Shown: piece after piece, positions 35,500-42,689 of the stretch | Position numbering within the stretch: the first letter of the stretch is position 1 | Layout: each line of letters starts with the position of its first letter | DNA from: Gardnerella massiliensis | GTDB lineage: Bacteria > Actinomycetota > Actinomycetes > Actinomycetales > Bifidobacteriaceae | Length of the DNA stretch: 64,000 bases | Reading direction: 5' to 3' | NCBI RefSeq assembly: GCF_003408845.1 | Contig: NZ_LRTV01000011.1 | Coordinates: 1 to 64,000 of the forward strand | The notes under the pieces: model-generated | What the model was told of the DNA's origin: nothing | Database searches by the model: none | Seen by the model: the letters and a program-made list of their open reading frames with translations, nothing else | Program-made: the position numbers and the translations under genes

Positions 35500-37092
35500 C
35501 TACATAAACAAAATCCCGCGATTGTCATACACGCTTTGAGTGTTCGCGTTACCGCATCTGATAGCACGGTCAAGTGCCATAATGGTTGCGATAGCACCAT
35601 CGATTTTCTCGGTTGATTTTTCCTTATCGCATTTAATGTTTCCTGCAGGATCAGTGCGGATGAAAATGTTATCCATGTTCCAGCGAAGCACCGGATGCCC
35701 TGCGTGTGCGATTTTCTGCTCGAGTGTAAGCTTCATAAGCTCCTTGGTAGGCGGACTCATATCCTTGAACCCTTGTCCGAACGGAACCACGGTAAACCCC
35801 ATGTTTTCAAGGTTTTGCACCATTTGCACCGCACCCCAACGGTCGAAAGCAATCTCACGAATATTGAAACGTTCACCTAAAGTTTCGATGAATTTTTCAA
35901 TAAACCCGTAGTGAACAACGTTTCCTTCCGTAGTCTTAATAAACCCTTGTTTTCCCCACACGTCATAAGGCACGTGATCTCGTTTCACACGCAAACTCAA
36001 GGTTTCTTCAGGCACCCAAAAATAAGGTAGGACACGAAACTTATCCGACTCATCTAAAGGCGGAAACACAAGTGAAAAAGCCGTAAGATCGGTAGTGCTT
36101 GAAAGGTCAAGACCCCCATAGCAGACCCTGCCCTCGAGTTCTTCTTCGTTCACCTGAAAAGCACAAGCATCCCATTTTTCCATAGGCATCCAACGAATAG
36201 ACTGTTTCACCCACTGGTTAAGACGAAGCTGACGGAAAGCATTCTCTTCACCAGGATTTTGCCGAGCGGACTCGAAAGCAGCCTTAACTTTCTCCATTTG
36301 AACCGTCACCCCAAGAGAAGGATTAGCTTTCTTCCACACCTTAGGATCAGTCCAATCATCCGAATCTTTTGCACCATAAATCACGGGGTAAAAAGTTGGA
36401 TCAATTTTCCTACCCTCGAGAATATCCACTGCTTTCTGATGCGTCTCATAGCAGATCGAATGCGTATCCGTACCAGCCGTGGTAATCAGAAAATATAGTG
36501 GCTGCATGCGAGCGTCCCCGGAGCCTTTAGTCATCACGTCAAAAAGTTTACGGTTTGGCTGCGTGTGAAGCTCATCAAACACGACACCGTGAATGTTAAA
36601 CCCGTGTTTAGAGTACGCTTCAGCCGACAAGACCTGGTAGAAACTGTTAGTTGGTAGGAAAATAATACGTTTTTGCGAAGCTAAAATTTTAACCCTACGA
36701 TTAAGAGCCGGACACATTCTAACCATGTCCGCCGCCACATCAAACACGATTGTTGCCTGCTGACGGTCCGCCGCACAACCATAAACCTCGGCTCGCTCCT
36801 CATTATCCCCACAGCATAAAAGCAGTGCCACTGCCGCGGCAAGCTCACTTTTACCCATCTTCTTAGGTATTTCAATATACGCGGTATTAAACTGACGGTA
36901 ACCATTCGGTTTCACCACGCCAAACAAGTCCCTGATAATCTGCTCCTGCCAGTCAAGGAGCTTAAAAGGCTTACCCGCCCACGTTCCCTTCGTGTGTGTT
37001 AAACATTCGATAAAACTTACAGCATAATCCGCTAAATCCTTACTATACGTTGAATCTTCTTTTTTAAACTTAGTAACCTCGTATTTTTCCAA
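35500..37092 (-). CDS. Terminase large subunit
   Basis: A 530-residue packaging motor of the Terminase_1 type. The N-terminal ATPase has Walker A-like EIPKKMGKSELAAA (near residue 75) and Walker B GVVFDELH. The C-terminal nuclease has YGGLDLSSTTDLTAF and a final acid in DGAIATIMALDRA. It translates from TTG at 37092, nine bases after AGGAGG. In contrast to many phages, it is separated from the small subunit by about 4 kb of methylation and unknown genes. Confidence 0.9.
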   Translation of the reverse strand: MEKYEVTKFKKEDSTYSKDLADYAVSFIECLTHTKGTWAGKPFKLLDWQEQIIRDLFGVVKPNGYRQFNTAYIEIPKKMGKSELAAAVALLLCCGDNEERAEVYGCAADRQQATIVFDVAADMVRMCPALNRRVKILASQKRIIFLPTNSFYQVLSAEAYSKHGFNIHGVVFDELHTQPNRKLFDVMTKGSGDARMQPLYFLITTAGTDTHSICYETHQKAVDILEGRKIDPTFYPVIYGAKDSDDWTDPKVWKKANPSLGVTVQMEKVKAAFESARQNPGEENAFRQLRLNQWVKQSIRWMPMEKWDACAFQVNEEELEGRVCYGGLDLSSTTDLTAFSLVFPPLDESDKFRVLPYFWVPEETLSLRVKRDHVPYDVWGKQGFIKTTEGNVVHYGFIEKFIETLGERFNIREIAFDRWGAVQMVQNLENMGFTVVPFGQGFKDMSPPTKELMKLTLEQKIAHAGHPVLRWNMDNIFIRTDPAGNIKCDKEKSTEKIDGAIATIMALDRAIRCGNANTQSVYDNRGILFM

Positions 37093-37126
37093 CTTAAGCT
37101 CCTCCTTTCTTTAGGCATAAAAAAAA

Positions 37127-37141
37127 GACGCCTTCAGCGTC
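37127..37141 (-). terminator. Terminator-like hairpin upstream of TerL
   Basis: GACGC pairs with GCGTC around a 5-nt loop, followed by eight T on the minus strand. A second GC stem (AGGGC/GCCCT, near 37171) lies 30 bp upstream. These probably end the 37272-37496 transcript. The 37093-37271 gap otherwise holds only low-complexity TTTAGTTTCTAG runs. Confidence 0.6.
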
Positions 37142-37271
37142 CACATCATTTCTTATCTTTCCTACGAGAAACAGGGCCTTAAAAGCCCTGCTACTCTTAA
37201 CTCAACCTCAATCTTCAATTTTATTATTCAGTTTCAGTCTTTTAGTCTTTCAGTTTTTAGTTTCTAGTTCT

Positions 37272-37496
37272 TTAGTTTCTAGCGTCTAGGATCATTTCTA
37301 AAGCCTCGTTTGCAAGCTTGCTTGTTGGCATCATGTCCCAGCCTCTATCGTAGTTTGCGATAACCTTGTTATTGTTTTTCAAAGTAAGCTTGGAAATTCT
37401 TCCCTGGTTAATCCCGTATTCGCTTGGCTCTTCAAAAACCTTCATACTGTAGCTTACAACCTGATTTTCTACTTTAAGCGTATCTTGTTCCCACAT
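37272..37496 (-). CDS. Small hypothetical phage protein
   Basis: A 74-residue protein (opening MWEQDTLKVENQVVSYSMK) with a beta-rich pattern and a C-terminal helix. Similar small proteins are widespread in Clostridia phages without known function. Its own 39-bp promoter-like element lies just upstream (37525-37563), so it is probably expressed separately. AAAGGAG precedes the ATG. Confidence 0.6.
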   Translation of the reverse strand: MWEQDTLKVENQVVSYSMKVFEEPSEYGINQGRISKLTLKNNNKVIANYDRGWDMMPTSKLANEALEMILDARN

Positions 37497-37524
37497 GATT
37501 TTTTCTCCTTTTTCTGTGTTTTTT

Positions 37525-37563
37525 GTTAGTACTATATATCACTCTAAAAGCGCATAATAGCAA
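37525..37563 (-). promoter_or_regulatory. Conserved 39-bp phage element, copy 2
   Basis: Minus strand: TTGCTA, eight bases, TTTTAGAGTGAT, AT, ATAGTA, then CTAAC and an A-rich leader before the ribosome site of the 74-residue gene 28 bp on. Confidence 0.75.
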
Positions 37564-37645
37564 GTCATAAATGAGAAAAAATCGCGGATAATTCCACGAT
37601 TTTTCTCCAGCCTTCCAACCCTATGGCTGACTATCCCCCTTTCTT

Positions 37646-37930
37646 TTAGCTTCTTTCTTGTTGAATCGCTTGATAAGCTTTTTGAATATCCTTGTCCAAG
37701 GTTTCAGCATCCGCAAACAGTTCAAACTCTGTATCGTTTAGTTTTCCTCCGCTTACCTTCCAAAGCTCCTCGTGAGCTTTACTGGCGCAGGTTTTTGCTG
37801 TTTGCGCAATGTCGAGCATGCTGATAGCTGAACTAATTTTCCCTTCTTCAGCTTTTTTGATTGCGTTTAATGTGTAGCGTCTGCATGTTTTAACTTCGTT
37901 TGCGAGGTTTTGTAAAATTTCTTTTTTCAT
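37646..37930 (-). CDS. Small helical hypothetical phage protein
   Basis: A 94-residue, mostly helical protein (QNLANEVKTCRRYTLNAIKK, ISSAISMLDIAQTA). The ATG at 37930 follows AAAGGAG and is preceded by the third copy of the 39-bp element. Function unknown. Confidence 0.6.
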   Translation of the reverse strand: MKKEILQNLANEVKTCRRYTLNAIKKAEEGKISSAISMLDIAQTAKTCASKAHEELWKVSGGKLNDTEFELFADAETLDKDIQKAYQAIQQERS

Positions 37931-37957
37931 AAGTTTCTCCTTTGCGCACGTGTTTTT

Positions 37958-37996
37958 GCTGATACTATATATCACTCTAAAAGCGCGCAATAGCAA
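37958..37996 (-). promoter_or_regulatory. Conserved 39-bp phage element, copy 3
   Basis: TTGCTA, eight bases, TTTTAGAGTGAT, AT, ATAGTA on the minus strand. It is 27 bp upstream of the start of the 94-residue gene and differs from copy 2 mostly in the eight-base spacer. Confidence 0.75.
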
Positions 37997-38092
37997 GCTT
38001 TTAAGCCAAGAAACACCGGGTATTTACACGTTTTTCCCCACCAGTTTTCGCTAATTTTTTTACTCTTAAAAACCGTTAAAATGTTTCTAAAA

Positions 38093-38257
38093 TCATGCTG
38101 AAATAATAATCACCCAAAAATCATCTACTACAGTAAAACATACTTTTACAAAAACCTCGTTCTCTTGCTCTAAATTCGCGAAAATTTCTTCAACCAAAGA
38201 GCCTGTAGTACAGTCTTCACTCAACACGTACGCCTGGTCTTCACTCGCATACAGCAT
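38093..38257 (-). CDS. Very small hypothetical phage protein
   Basis: A 54-residue acidic protein (MLYASEDQAYVLSEDC, ending VDDFWVIIISA). The start at 38257 follows GGGGGTGA and overlaps the stop of the previous gene by 17 bp, so translation is probably coupled. Unknown function. Confidence 0.5.
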   Translation of the reverse strand: MLYASEDQAYVLSEDCTTGSLVEEIFANLEQENEVFVKVCFTVVDDFWVIIISA

Positions 38258-38891
38258 TACGCTCACCCCCGTTTCTAAAAGCACAGGACCCTTCTAAACG
38301 GGAAAGCATAATTTTCCTGTCTTGTTTAAACTCGTCTCCTATAAACCCGAGTCTAAGAAGGAAACATCTGAAAGCATACTTATCGTTAACCTGCTTATGC
38401 TTACTATTATTAACGCGTTTAATTTCCACGCTCATTTTACAAAGACTGTTTATAAACTTCGCATAGGATGCCAAGCCTGGTTGGTTAGCCTGCTCAAACC
38501 AAGGAAAAATAAGCTTATCATCTTCTTCCTTAATATTAAGACTGTTCACTGCTAACGCTTTTTTAATAAGATCACCCTTATTATCAAGAATTTTCCTAAG
38601 CTTTACCACATCAGCCTTATCTTTAGGAAACTCAACACTAAAACATTGCGTACCATCACACGCGCAGACTGGAAGACTTATACCATAGTCAGCATCTAAC
38701 ATGTTTTTTAAATCATCTAAATTTTCTTCACTACTACACGTGACCGTACCATCTTTACTAATGTTGAAAACACCTACCTTGTAAGACATACTTGGAGTTT
38801 TTAAGTAAACAGCCTTTACTCCCGTAGAATCCTCTATAGCTTTAATAAGCGGCTGCCTATCTTTTCCTTTTAACCCGTATTTTAATTCCAT
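38241..38891 (-). CDS. Hypothetical phage protein, 216 residues
   Basis: The N-terminus (GLKGKDRQPLIKAIEDSTGV...YLKTPSMSYKVGVFNISK) looks like a small alpha/beta module, followed by a helical C-terminal region (KYAFRCFLLRLGFIGDEFK). Relatives occur in Clostridia phages and are unnamed. It has its own 39-bp promoter-like element and GGAGG site. It is possibly involved in DNA metabolism, but no motif proves it. Confidence 0.65.
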   Translation of the reverse strand: MELKYGLKGKDRQPLIKAIEDSTGVKAVYLKTPSMSYKVGVFNISKDGTVTCSSEENLDDLKNMLDADYGISLPVCACDGTQCFSVEFPKDKADVVKLRKILDNKGDLIKKALAVNSLNIKEEDDKLIFPWFEQANQPGLASYAKFINSLCKMSVEIKRVNNSKHKQVNDKYAFRCFLLRLGFIGDEFKQDRKIMLSRLEGSCAFRNGGERNAVCE

Positions 38892-38914
38892 TTTGCCTCC
38901 TTTAGGTTTTTTCG

Positions 38915-38953
38915 GGTACATATATAAATCACTCTAAAGAAGGTTTTTATCAA
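38915..38953 (-). promoter_or_regulatory. Conserved 39-bp phage element, copy 4
   Basis: TTGATA, eight bases, CTTTAGAGTGAT, TT, ATATAT on the minus strand, 23 bp upstream of the 216-residue gene start. This is the most divergent copy at its right end. Confidence 0.7.
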
Positions 38954-38989
38954 GCGGTCGCAAACTATTTTTCATATAAAATACGAGTC

Positions 38990-40225
38990 TTACTTGTTAG
39001 TAAATACTTCAGTAAACGAGTATTCTTTACCGCCTCTTAAAACTTTCACACTCTTATCATTTCCAACCTGCTCAATATAACGTTTCACAATCACGTCACA
39101 ATATTTCTCGTCAAGCTCGATAGCGTAGCAGATTCTACCCGTCTGCTCGCAGGCTATAAGCGTGCTACCACTTCCAGCAAACGGATCTAACACAAGCGAA
39201 TTCGTCATACTCGAGTTTTTAATCGGATACGCTAAAAGAGCTATTGGTTTCATGGTTGGATGATCAGCGTTTTTCTTAGACTTTTCAAACTCCCAAACTG
39301 AAGTTTCTTTCCTACCCGCATACCACTTGTGTTTACCTTTTTTCTTCCACCCATACAAACACGGCTCATGCTGCCACTGGTAAGGGCTTCTACCCAACAC
39401 CAGAGACGGTTTCTTCCAAATACAACAACCTGAAAGATAAAACCCCGCGTCCTGGAATGCTTTTCTAAAATTCAAACCCTCCGTGTCAGCATGAAACACG
39501 TAGATAGACGCATCATCTGCCATCGCCTGCTCCATGTTCACGAACGAGTTGAAAAGAAACTGGTAAAACTTATCATCCTCCATATTATCGTTTTTAATTT
39601 TCCCAGCAGCACCCTCATAGTTCACGTTATAAGGCGGATCAGTAACCACCAGATTCACTTTAGTATCCTCAAGAAGCGTCTTAAATGTTTCTAACTTAGT
39701 AGCATCACCGCAAATAACACGATGCTTACCAAGCGTCCACATGTCACCCGTTTTAGAAAAACACGGTTCTTCCAGCTCTTTTTCAACATCAAAATCGTCT
39801 TCGTTTACGTCTTTATCAGCATCAAAAATACTGGAAAGCTCCGCCTCGTCAAACCCGAGAAGATCAAGGTTAAAATCAGCTCCTTCAAGCTCCGACAACT
39901 CGACTGCTAATAGTTCATTGTCCCATCCTGCGTTAAGTGAAAGCTTATTATCCGCAATAATATAAGCACGCTTTTGTGTTTCAGTTAAATGATTTTCCTT
40001 CACACACGGAACTTTTTTAAGACCCAATTTTTGCGCCGCGGCAAGCCTGCCATGCCCCGCGAGAATCGTATTATCCTCCGCCACTAGAATCGGGGAAAGA
40101 AAACCAAACTCGCGAATACTTGCCGCTATCTGAGATACTTGCGCCTCAGAGTGCGTGCGAGCGTTTCTCACATACGGGATAAGCTCACTTACGTCAGCCA
40201 GATAATACTGCATTTCTTTTTCCAT
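38990..40225 (-). CDS. ParB-domain DNA methyltransferase (N4/N6-type)
   Basis: A protein of about 411 residues with an N-terminal ParB/Spo0J-like domain (VSELIPYVRNARTHSEAQ, ILAGHGRLAAAQKLG). A beta-class amino-methyltransferase follows: motif IV DPPYNVNYEG near residue 200 and motif I DPFAGSGSTL near residue 365. It transfers a methyl group from SAM to A or C in DNA. This fusion is common in phages and probably protects the genome from restriction or marks packaging sites. The SAM synthetase gene lies directly upstream. The ATG at 40225 follows GGGAGGAAAG. Confidence 0.9.
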   Translation of the reverse strand: MEKEMQYYLADVSELIPYVRNARTHSEAQVSQIAASIREFGFLSPILVAEDNTILAGHGRLAAAQKLGLKKVPCVKENHLTETQKRAYIIADNKLSLNAGWDNELLAVELSELEGADFNLDLLGFDEAELSSIFDADKDVNEDDFDVEKELEEPCFSKTGDMWTLGKHRVICGDATKLETFKTLLEDTKVNLVVTDPPYNVNYEGAAGKIKNDNMEDDKFYQFLFNSFVNMEQAMADDASIYVFHADTEGLNFRKAFQDAGFYLSGCCIWKKPSLVLGRSPYQWQHEPCLYGWKKKGKHKWYAGRKETSVWEFEKSKKNADHPTMKPIALLAYPIKNSSMTNSLVLDPFAGSGSTLIACEQTGRICYAIELDEKYCDVIVKRYIEQVGNDKSVKVLRGGKEYSFTEVFTNK

Positions 40226-40239
40226 AATCTTTCCTCCCG

Positions 40240-41025
40240 TTAGAAAAGACCCCAGCAAGCCAGCTTTTCAAAACCACCCACCGAGTCAATATAATCTTTC
40301 GCAATTTTCACAATCTGCGAATACGGTTTACCATCAACCATTTCATCCCCGATAGCACAAGAAAACTCAACCACCCGGCCGGTTTCCTGCGCTTTCAAAA
40401 ACGCGTAAATATTAACCGACACGTCAGCTTTCGTAAGATCTTTACCATGAAGGCCGCCGCCTGTAACAGCATCAGCCATGTCTGACCCGAGTTTTCGGTT
40501 AACCGCTCCCGTATCCACGTTGATACCACCCGTCCAGTCGCCTAAAGGATTAACAAACGCTGTCGGATAGTCTTTCAATAAGTCTTCTCGTTTAGCGTGA
40601 GACTGGCAGATGATAAGCTTTTCACCATCAAGAACATACTTGCCGTCATACGGATACTTTTCATAAACCTTTCGAGCAATAGTAGAAAGCTTCTTCTGCT
40701 CGCCTGTTAGTGGTACGCCTTTAAAAATCCCATTATCAGCGCAACGAACCATACCATCCTGGTTTCGGCTTAAATGCTTATCCTGCGGCACAACCGTAAT
40801 ATCAATCTTTACTTTCCCAGGGCTTAAACGGTGGATAATATTTTTAATATCCTTAAACTTAAACATCACCGTGCTTTCAATAAACACGGCACACTTACCA
40901 TGCCCAAGCATCACCTCAACAGCAATCTTCGGATTCTCATCAATCTTGTAAGCCAGATCAACAATTGCTCCAGCAATACGATCCGCAATCTTGTCAACAT
41001 GCGACGGGTTTACTTTTTCTATCAT
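40240..41025 (-). CDS. metK: Phage S-adenosylmethionine synthetase, short form
   Basis: A 261-residue MetK homologue. It has HVDKIADRIAGAIVD (start domain), a short nucleotide region, NPLGDWTGGINVDTGAVNRK and GGGLHGKDLTKADVSV, matching the Gly-rich and metal-binding loops of MetK. Cellular MetK is about 390 residues, so about a third is missing or compacted. It could make SAM for the adjacent methyltransferase. Whether the short form is active cannot be told here. The gene ends 14 bp before the methyltransferase start. Confidence 0.75.
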   Translation of the reverse strand: MIEKVNPSHVDKIADRIAGAIVDLAYKIDENPKIAVEVMLGHGKCAVFIESTVMFKFKDIKNIIHRLSPGKVKIDITVVPQDKHLSRNQDGMVRCADNGIFKGVPLTGEQKKLSTIARKVYEKYPYDGKYVLDGEKLIICQSHAKREDLLKDYPTAFVNPLGDWTGGINVDTGAVNRKLGSDMADAVTGGGLHGKDLTKADVSVNIYAFLKAQETGRVVEFSCAIGDEMVDGKPYSQIVKIAKDYIDSVGGFEKLACWGLF

Positions 41026-41036
41026 AATTTTTTCTC

Positions 41037-41588
41037 CTAAATGTTTTTACGTGTAATAAGCAGGCGTTCCATTAAATCGTTTTGAGGTGAAACACCATCA
41101 AATTCAGTCGAACAGTTTTCTTTCACAATCTGGAAAATCTCATTCCAAAGCCTGACCGCTTGATTCATGTAGTTAATACCAATATTTATAAAAGGCGATG
41201 GTATCGGTTTACCTGTGGTCGGATGCTTGGAAAGAAACCCGAGTTTACTGGTTACTTCCTCGCATTGAATCCAACGAGCACAGCTCATCGCATACCGTTC
41301 AATAAGAGGAGATGGCACTTTACTGCTAACACCAATGTCTTTTAGCCACTTCCATGTTTCTTCAAAAATTTCTTTAGCCTGAAGCTGCGTACCGTCTTTT
41401 TGCGTGGCGGATAAAAACTCGTGAGGCTGAGGCATTTCAGCACCTTCAAGCTCCGGAATATCAAGAACGCTTAAAGGCCTACCACCGGGGTTTCCTTCAC
41501 TAGCTTTTTCAACAACCGCTTTCTTTTTACGCCCGGCACCTACGCGTCTGCCGCCACGACCGCCGATATTATTTGATTTTGTAGGCAA
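41037..41588 (-). CDS. Terminase small subunit (P27-like)
   Basis: A 183-residue protein with a basic glycine-rich N-terminus (NIGGRGGRRVGAGRKKK) and a helical core (LIERYAMSCARWIQCEEV). It fits P27/small-terminase proteins that recognise the packaging site. TTG at 41588 follows GAAGGAGG. HNH lies upstream, the usual cos-type arrangement. Confidence 0.75.
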   Translation of the reverse strand: MPTKSNNIGGRGGRRVGAGRKKKAVVEKASEGNPGGRPLSVLDIPELEGAEMPQPHEFLSATQKDGTQLQAKEIFEETWKWLKDIGVSSKVPSPLIERYAMSCARWIQCEEVTSKLGFLSKHPTTGKPIPSPFINIGINYMNQAVRLWNEIFQIVKENCSTEFDGVSPQNDLMERLLITRKNI

Positions 41589-41679
41589 ACTTTCCGCCTC
41601 CTTCCCACGTGAGTTTTAACTATTAAAAAATTTTTGTGTCTGATTTTGCCTATTACCCTTTTGAATACGCTGTTTTTAC

Positions 41680-41760
41680 GCAAAATACCCTGCGCCCGTT
41701 CCCCAGGGAATAGGTTTTTAGAGATTTTGACCGCCCCTGGGGTGGTTTTTATTTGTTATG
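41680..41760. other. Candidate cos/packaging region
   Basis: The 41589-41748 gap is AT-rich except for an abrupt GC-rich patch with CCCCAGGGAA and GCCCCTGGGGTGG as imperfect inverted sequences. HNH-TerS phages often have their cohesive end site here. This is inference from position and base composition. Confidence 0.4.
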
Positions 41761-42108
41761 CCAGCGATCTCCACGCTTAGCGTGAATTTTAGAATGACAG
41801 CTTTTGCATAGAGAAATAAGATTATTCCTCTCATGCGTTCCGCCTTCAGCAATCGGTTTAATATGATGAACCTGCTCAACAGGCACAAGCATATGGTTCT
41901 TCAAACAAAGCTCACAGAAAGGATGCTCTTTCACATAAGAATCCCGCACTTTCTGCCATGCTCTGCCGTAACGCTTGTGAGCATCATAAGGACGCTCGTA
42001 TTTTTCGTATCGTCTGTTCTCTTGTTTTAAGTGTTCCTCACAAAACCTGCCGTCAGTTAGGTTCGGACAGCCTTGATAAGAACACGGTCTTTTAGGTTTT
42101 CTTGGCAA
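41749..42108 (-). CDS. HNH endonuclease (packaging-associated)
   Basis: A 119-residue HNH nuclease. The core has CELCLKNH, VEQVHHIKPI (first His pair), HERNNLISLCKSCHSKIH, with a zinc finger-like C-x2-C at both ends. The N-terminus has CSYQGCPNLT. Beside TerS it is the phage HNH that helps DNA cleavage by terminase. TTG at 42108 follows GGGAGG. Confidence 0.9.
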   Translation of the reverse strand: MPRKPKRPCSYQGCPNLTDGRFCEEHLKQENRRYEKYERPYDAHKRYGRAWQKVRDSYVKEHPFCELCLKNHMLVPVEQVHHIKPIAEGGTHERNNLISLCKSCHSKIHAKRGDRWHNK

Positions 42109-42216
42109 GACTCATCCTCCCTTTTCAAGTAAGATAAATTAACGTAAAATAAGTGAAAATAGTCCGTCTACGACAGTAGTCATCTGCTTGGCTATATAAA
42201 TTTAAGGAGGTTAGTT

Positions 42217-42630
42217 ATGAAGAAATCTATGTATCAAGCTATACGATTATTCCTTTTTTCATTATTACTCCCTCTTTTAGGACTTATTATCAATTCTCTT
42301 AAATCACTCGATTGGGAAATTGTTTATGACTCACCCTTTTTACTCATTGTTATAGCTCATGCACTTGGTTTAACAAAAATTCTTCTTTACTCGATTGTTG
42401 TCAATCAAAAAACACTCGAAAACTTAGGAGTTTGTAAAACCATCGCTATCGCGCTTATCGCCCCTGCTATTGATTTATTGATATTACAAGAGTCTCCTCG
42501 GCAATTGGGTAGTAGCTGGACTTGCACGTACATTACATTTTTTATTACTCTTGAATGTATCCCAACTATAATTCCAATCATTGTTAAAGAGTTTTTACGA
42601 AGAAGAAACCAAAAGCACAAAGGTGATTGA
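42217..42630 (+). CDS. Small polytopic membrane protein, plus-strand moron
   Basis: A 137-residue protein with about four hydrophobic segments (LFLFSLLLPLLGLIINSL, a second at LLIVIAHALGL, and two more) and a basic tail (RRRNQKHKGD). It is one of the very few plus-strand genes in the prophage, has its own AAGGAGG and is convergent with the large hydrolase. It could be an immunity, superinfection-exclusion or holin-like protein. Sequence gives no proof of any. Confidence 0.6.
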   Translation: MKKSMYQAIRLFLFSLLLPLLGLIINSLKSLDWEIVYDSPFLLIVIAHALGLTKILLYSIVVNQKTLENLGVCKTIAIALIAPAIDLLILQESPRQLGSSWTCTYITFFITLECIPTIIPIIVKEFLRRRNQKHKGD

Positions 42631-42653
42631 GAATAAAGACACCCTCAATCACC
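42622..42653. terminator. Hairpin between convergent moron genes
   Basis: GGTGATTGAG pairs perfectly with CTCAATCACC across 12 nt, at the end of the plus-strand gene and before the hydrolase stop. No long T run follows, so it may be a weak or bidirectional terminator. Confidence 0.5.
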
Positions 42654-42689
42654 TCCGTGACCTGTTATCTCAATAATTTAACTCTATGA

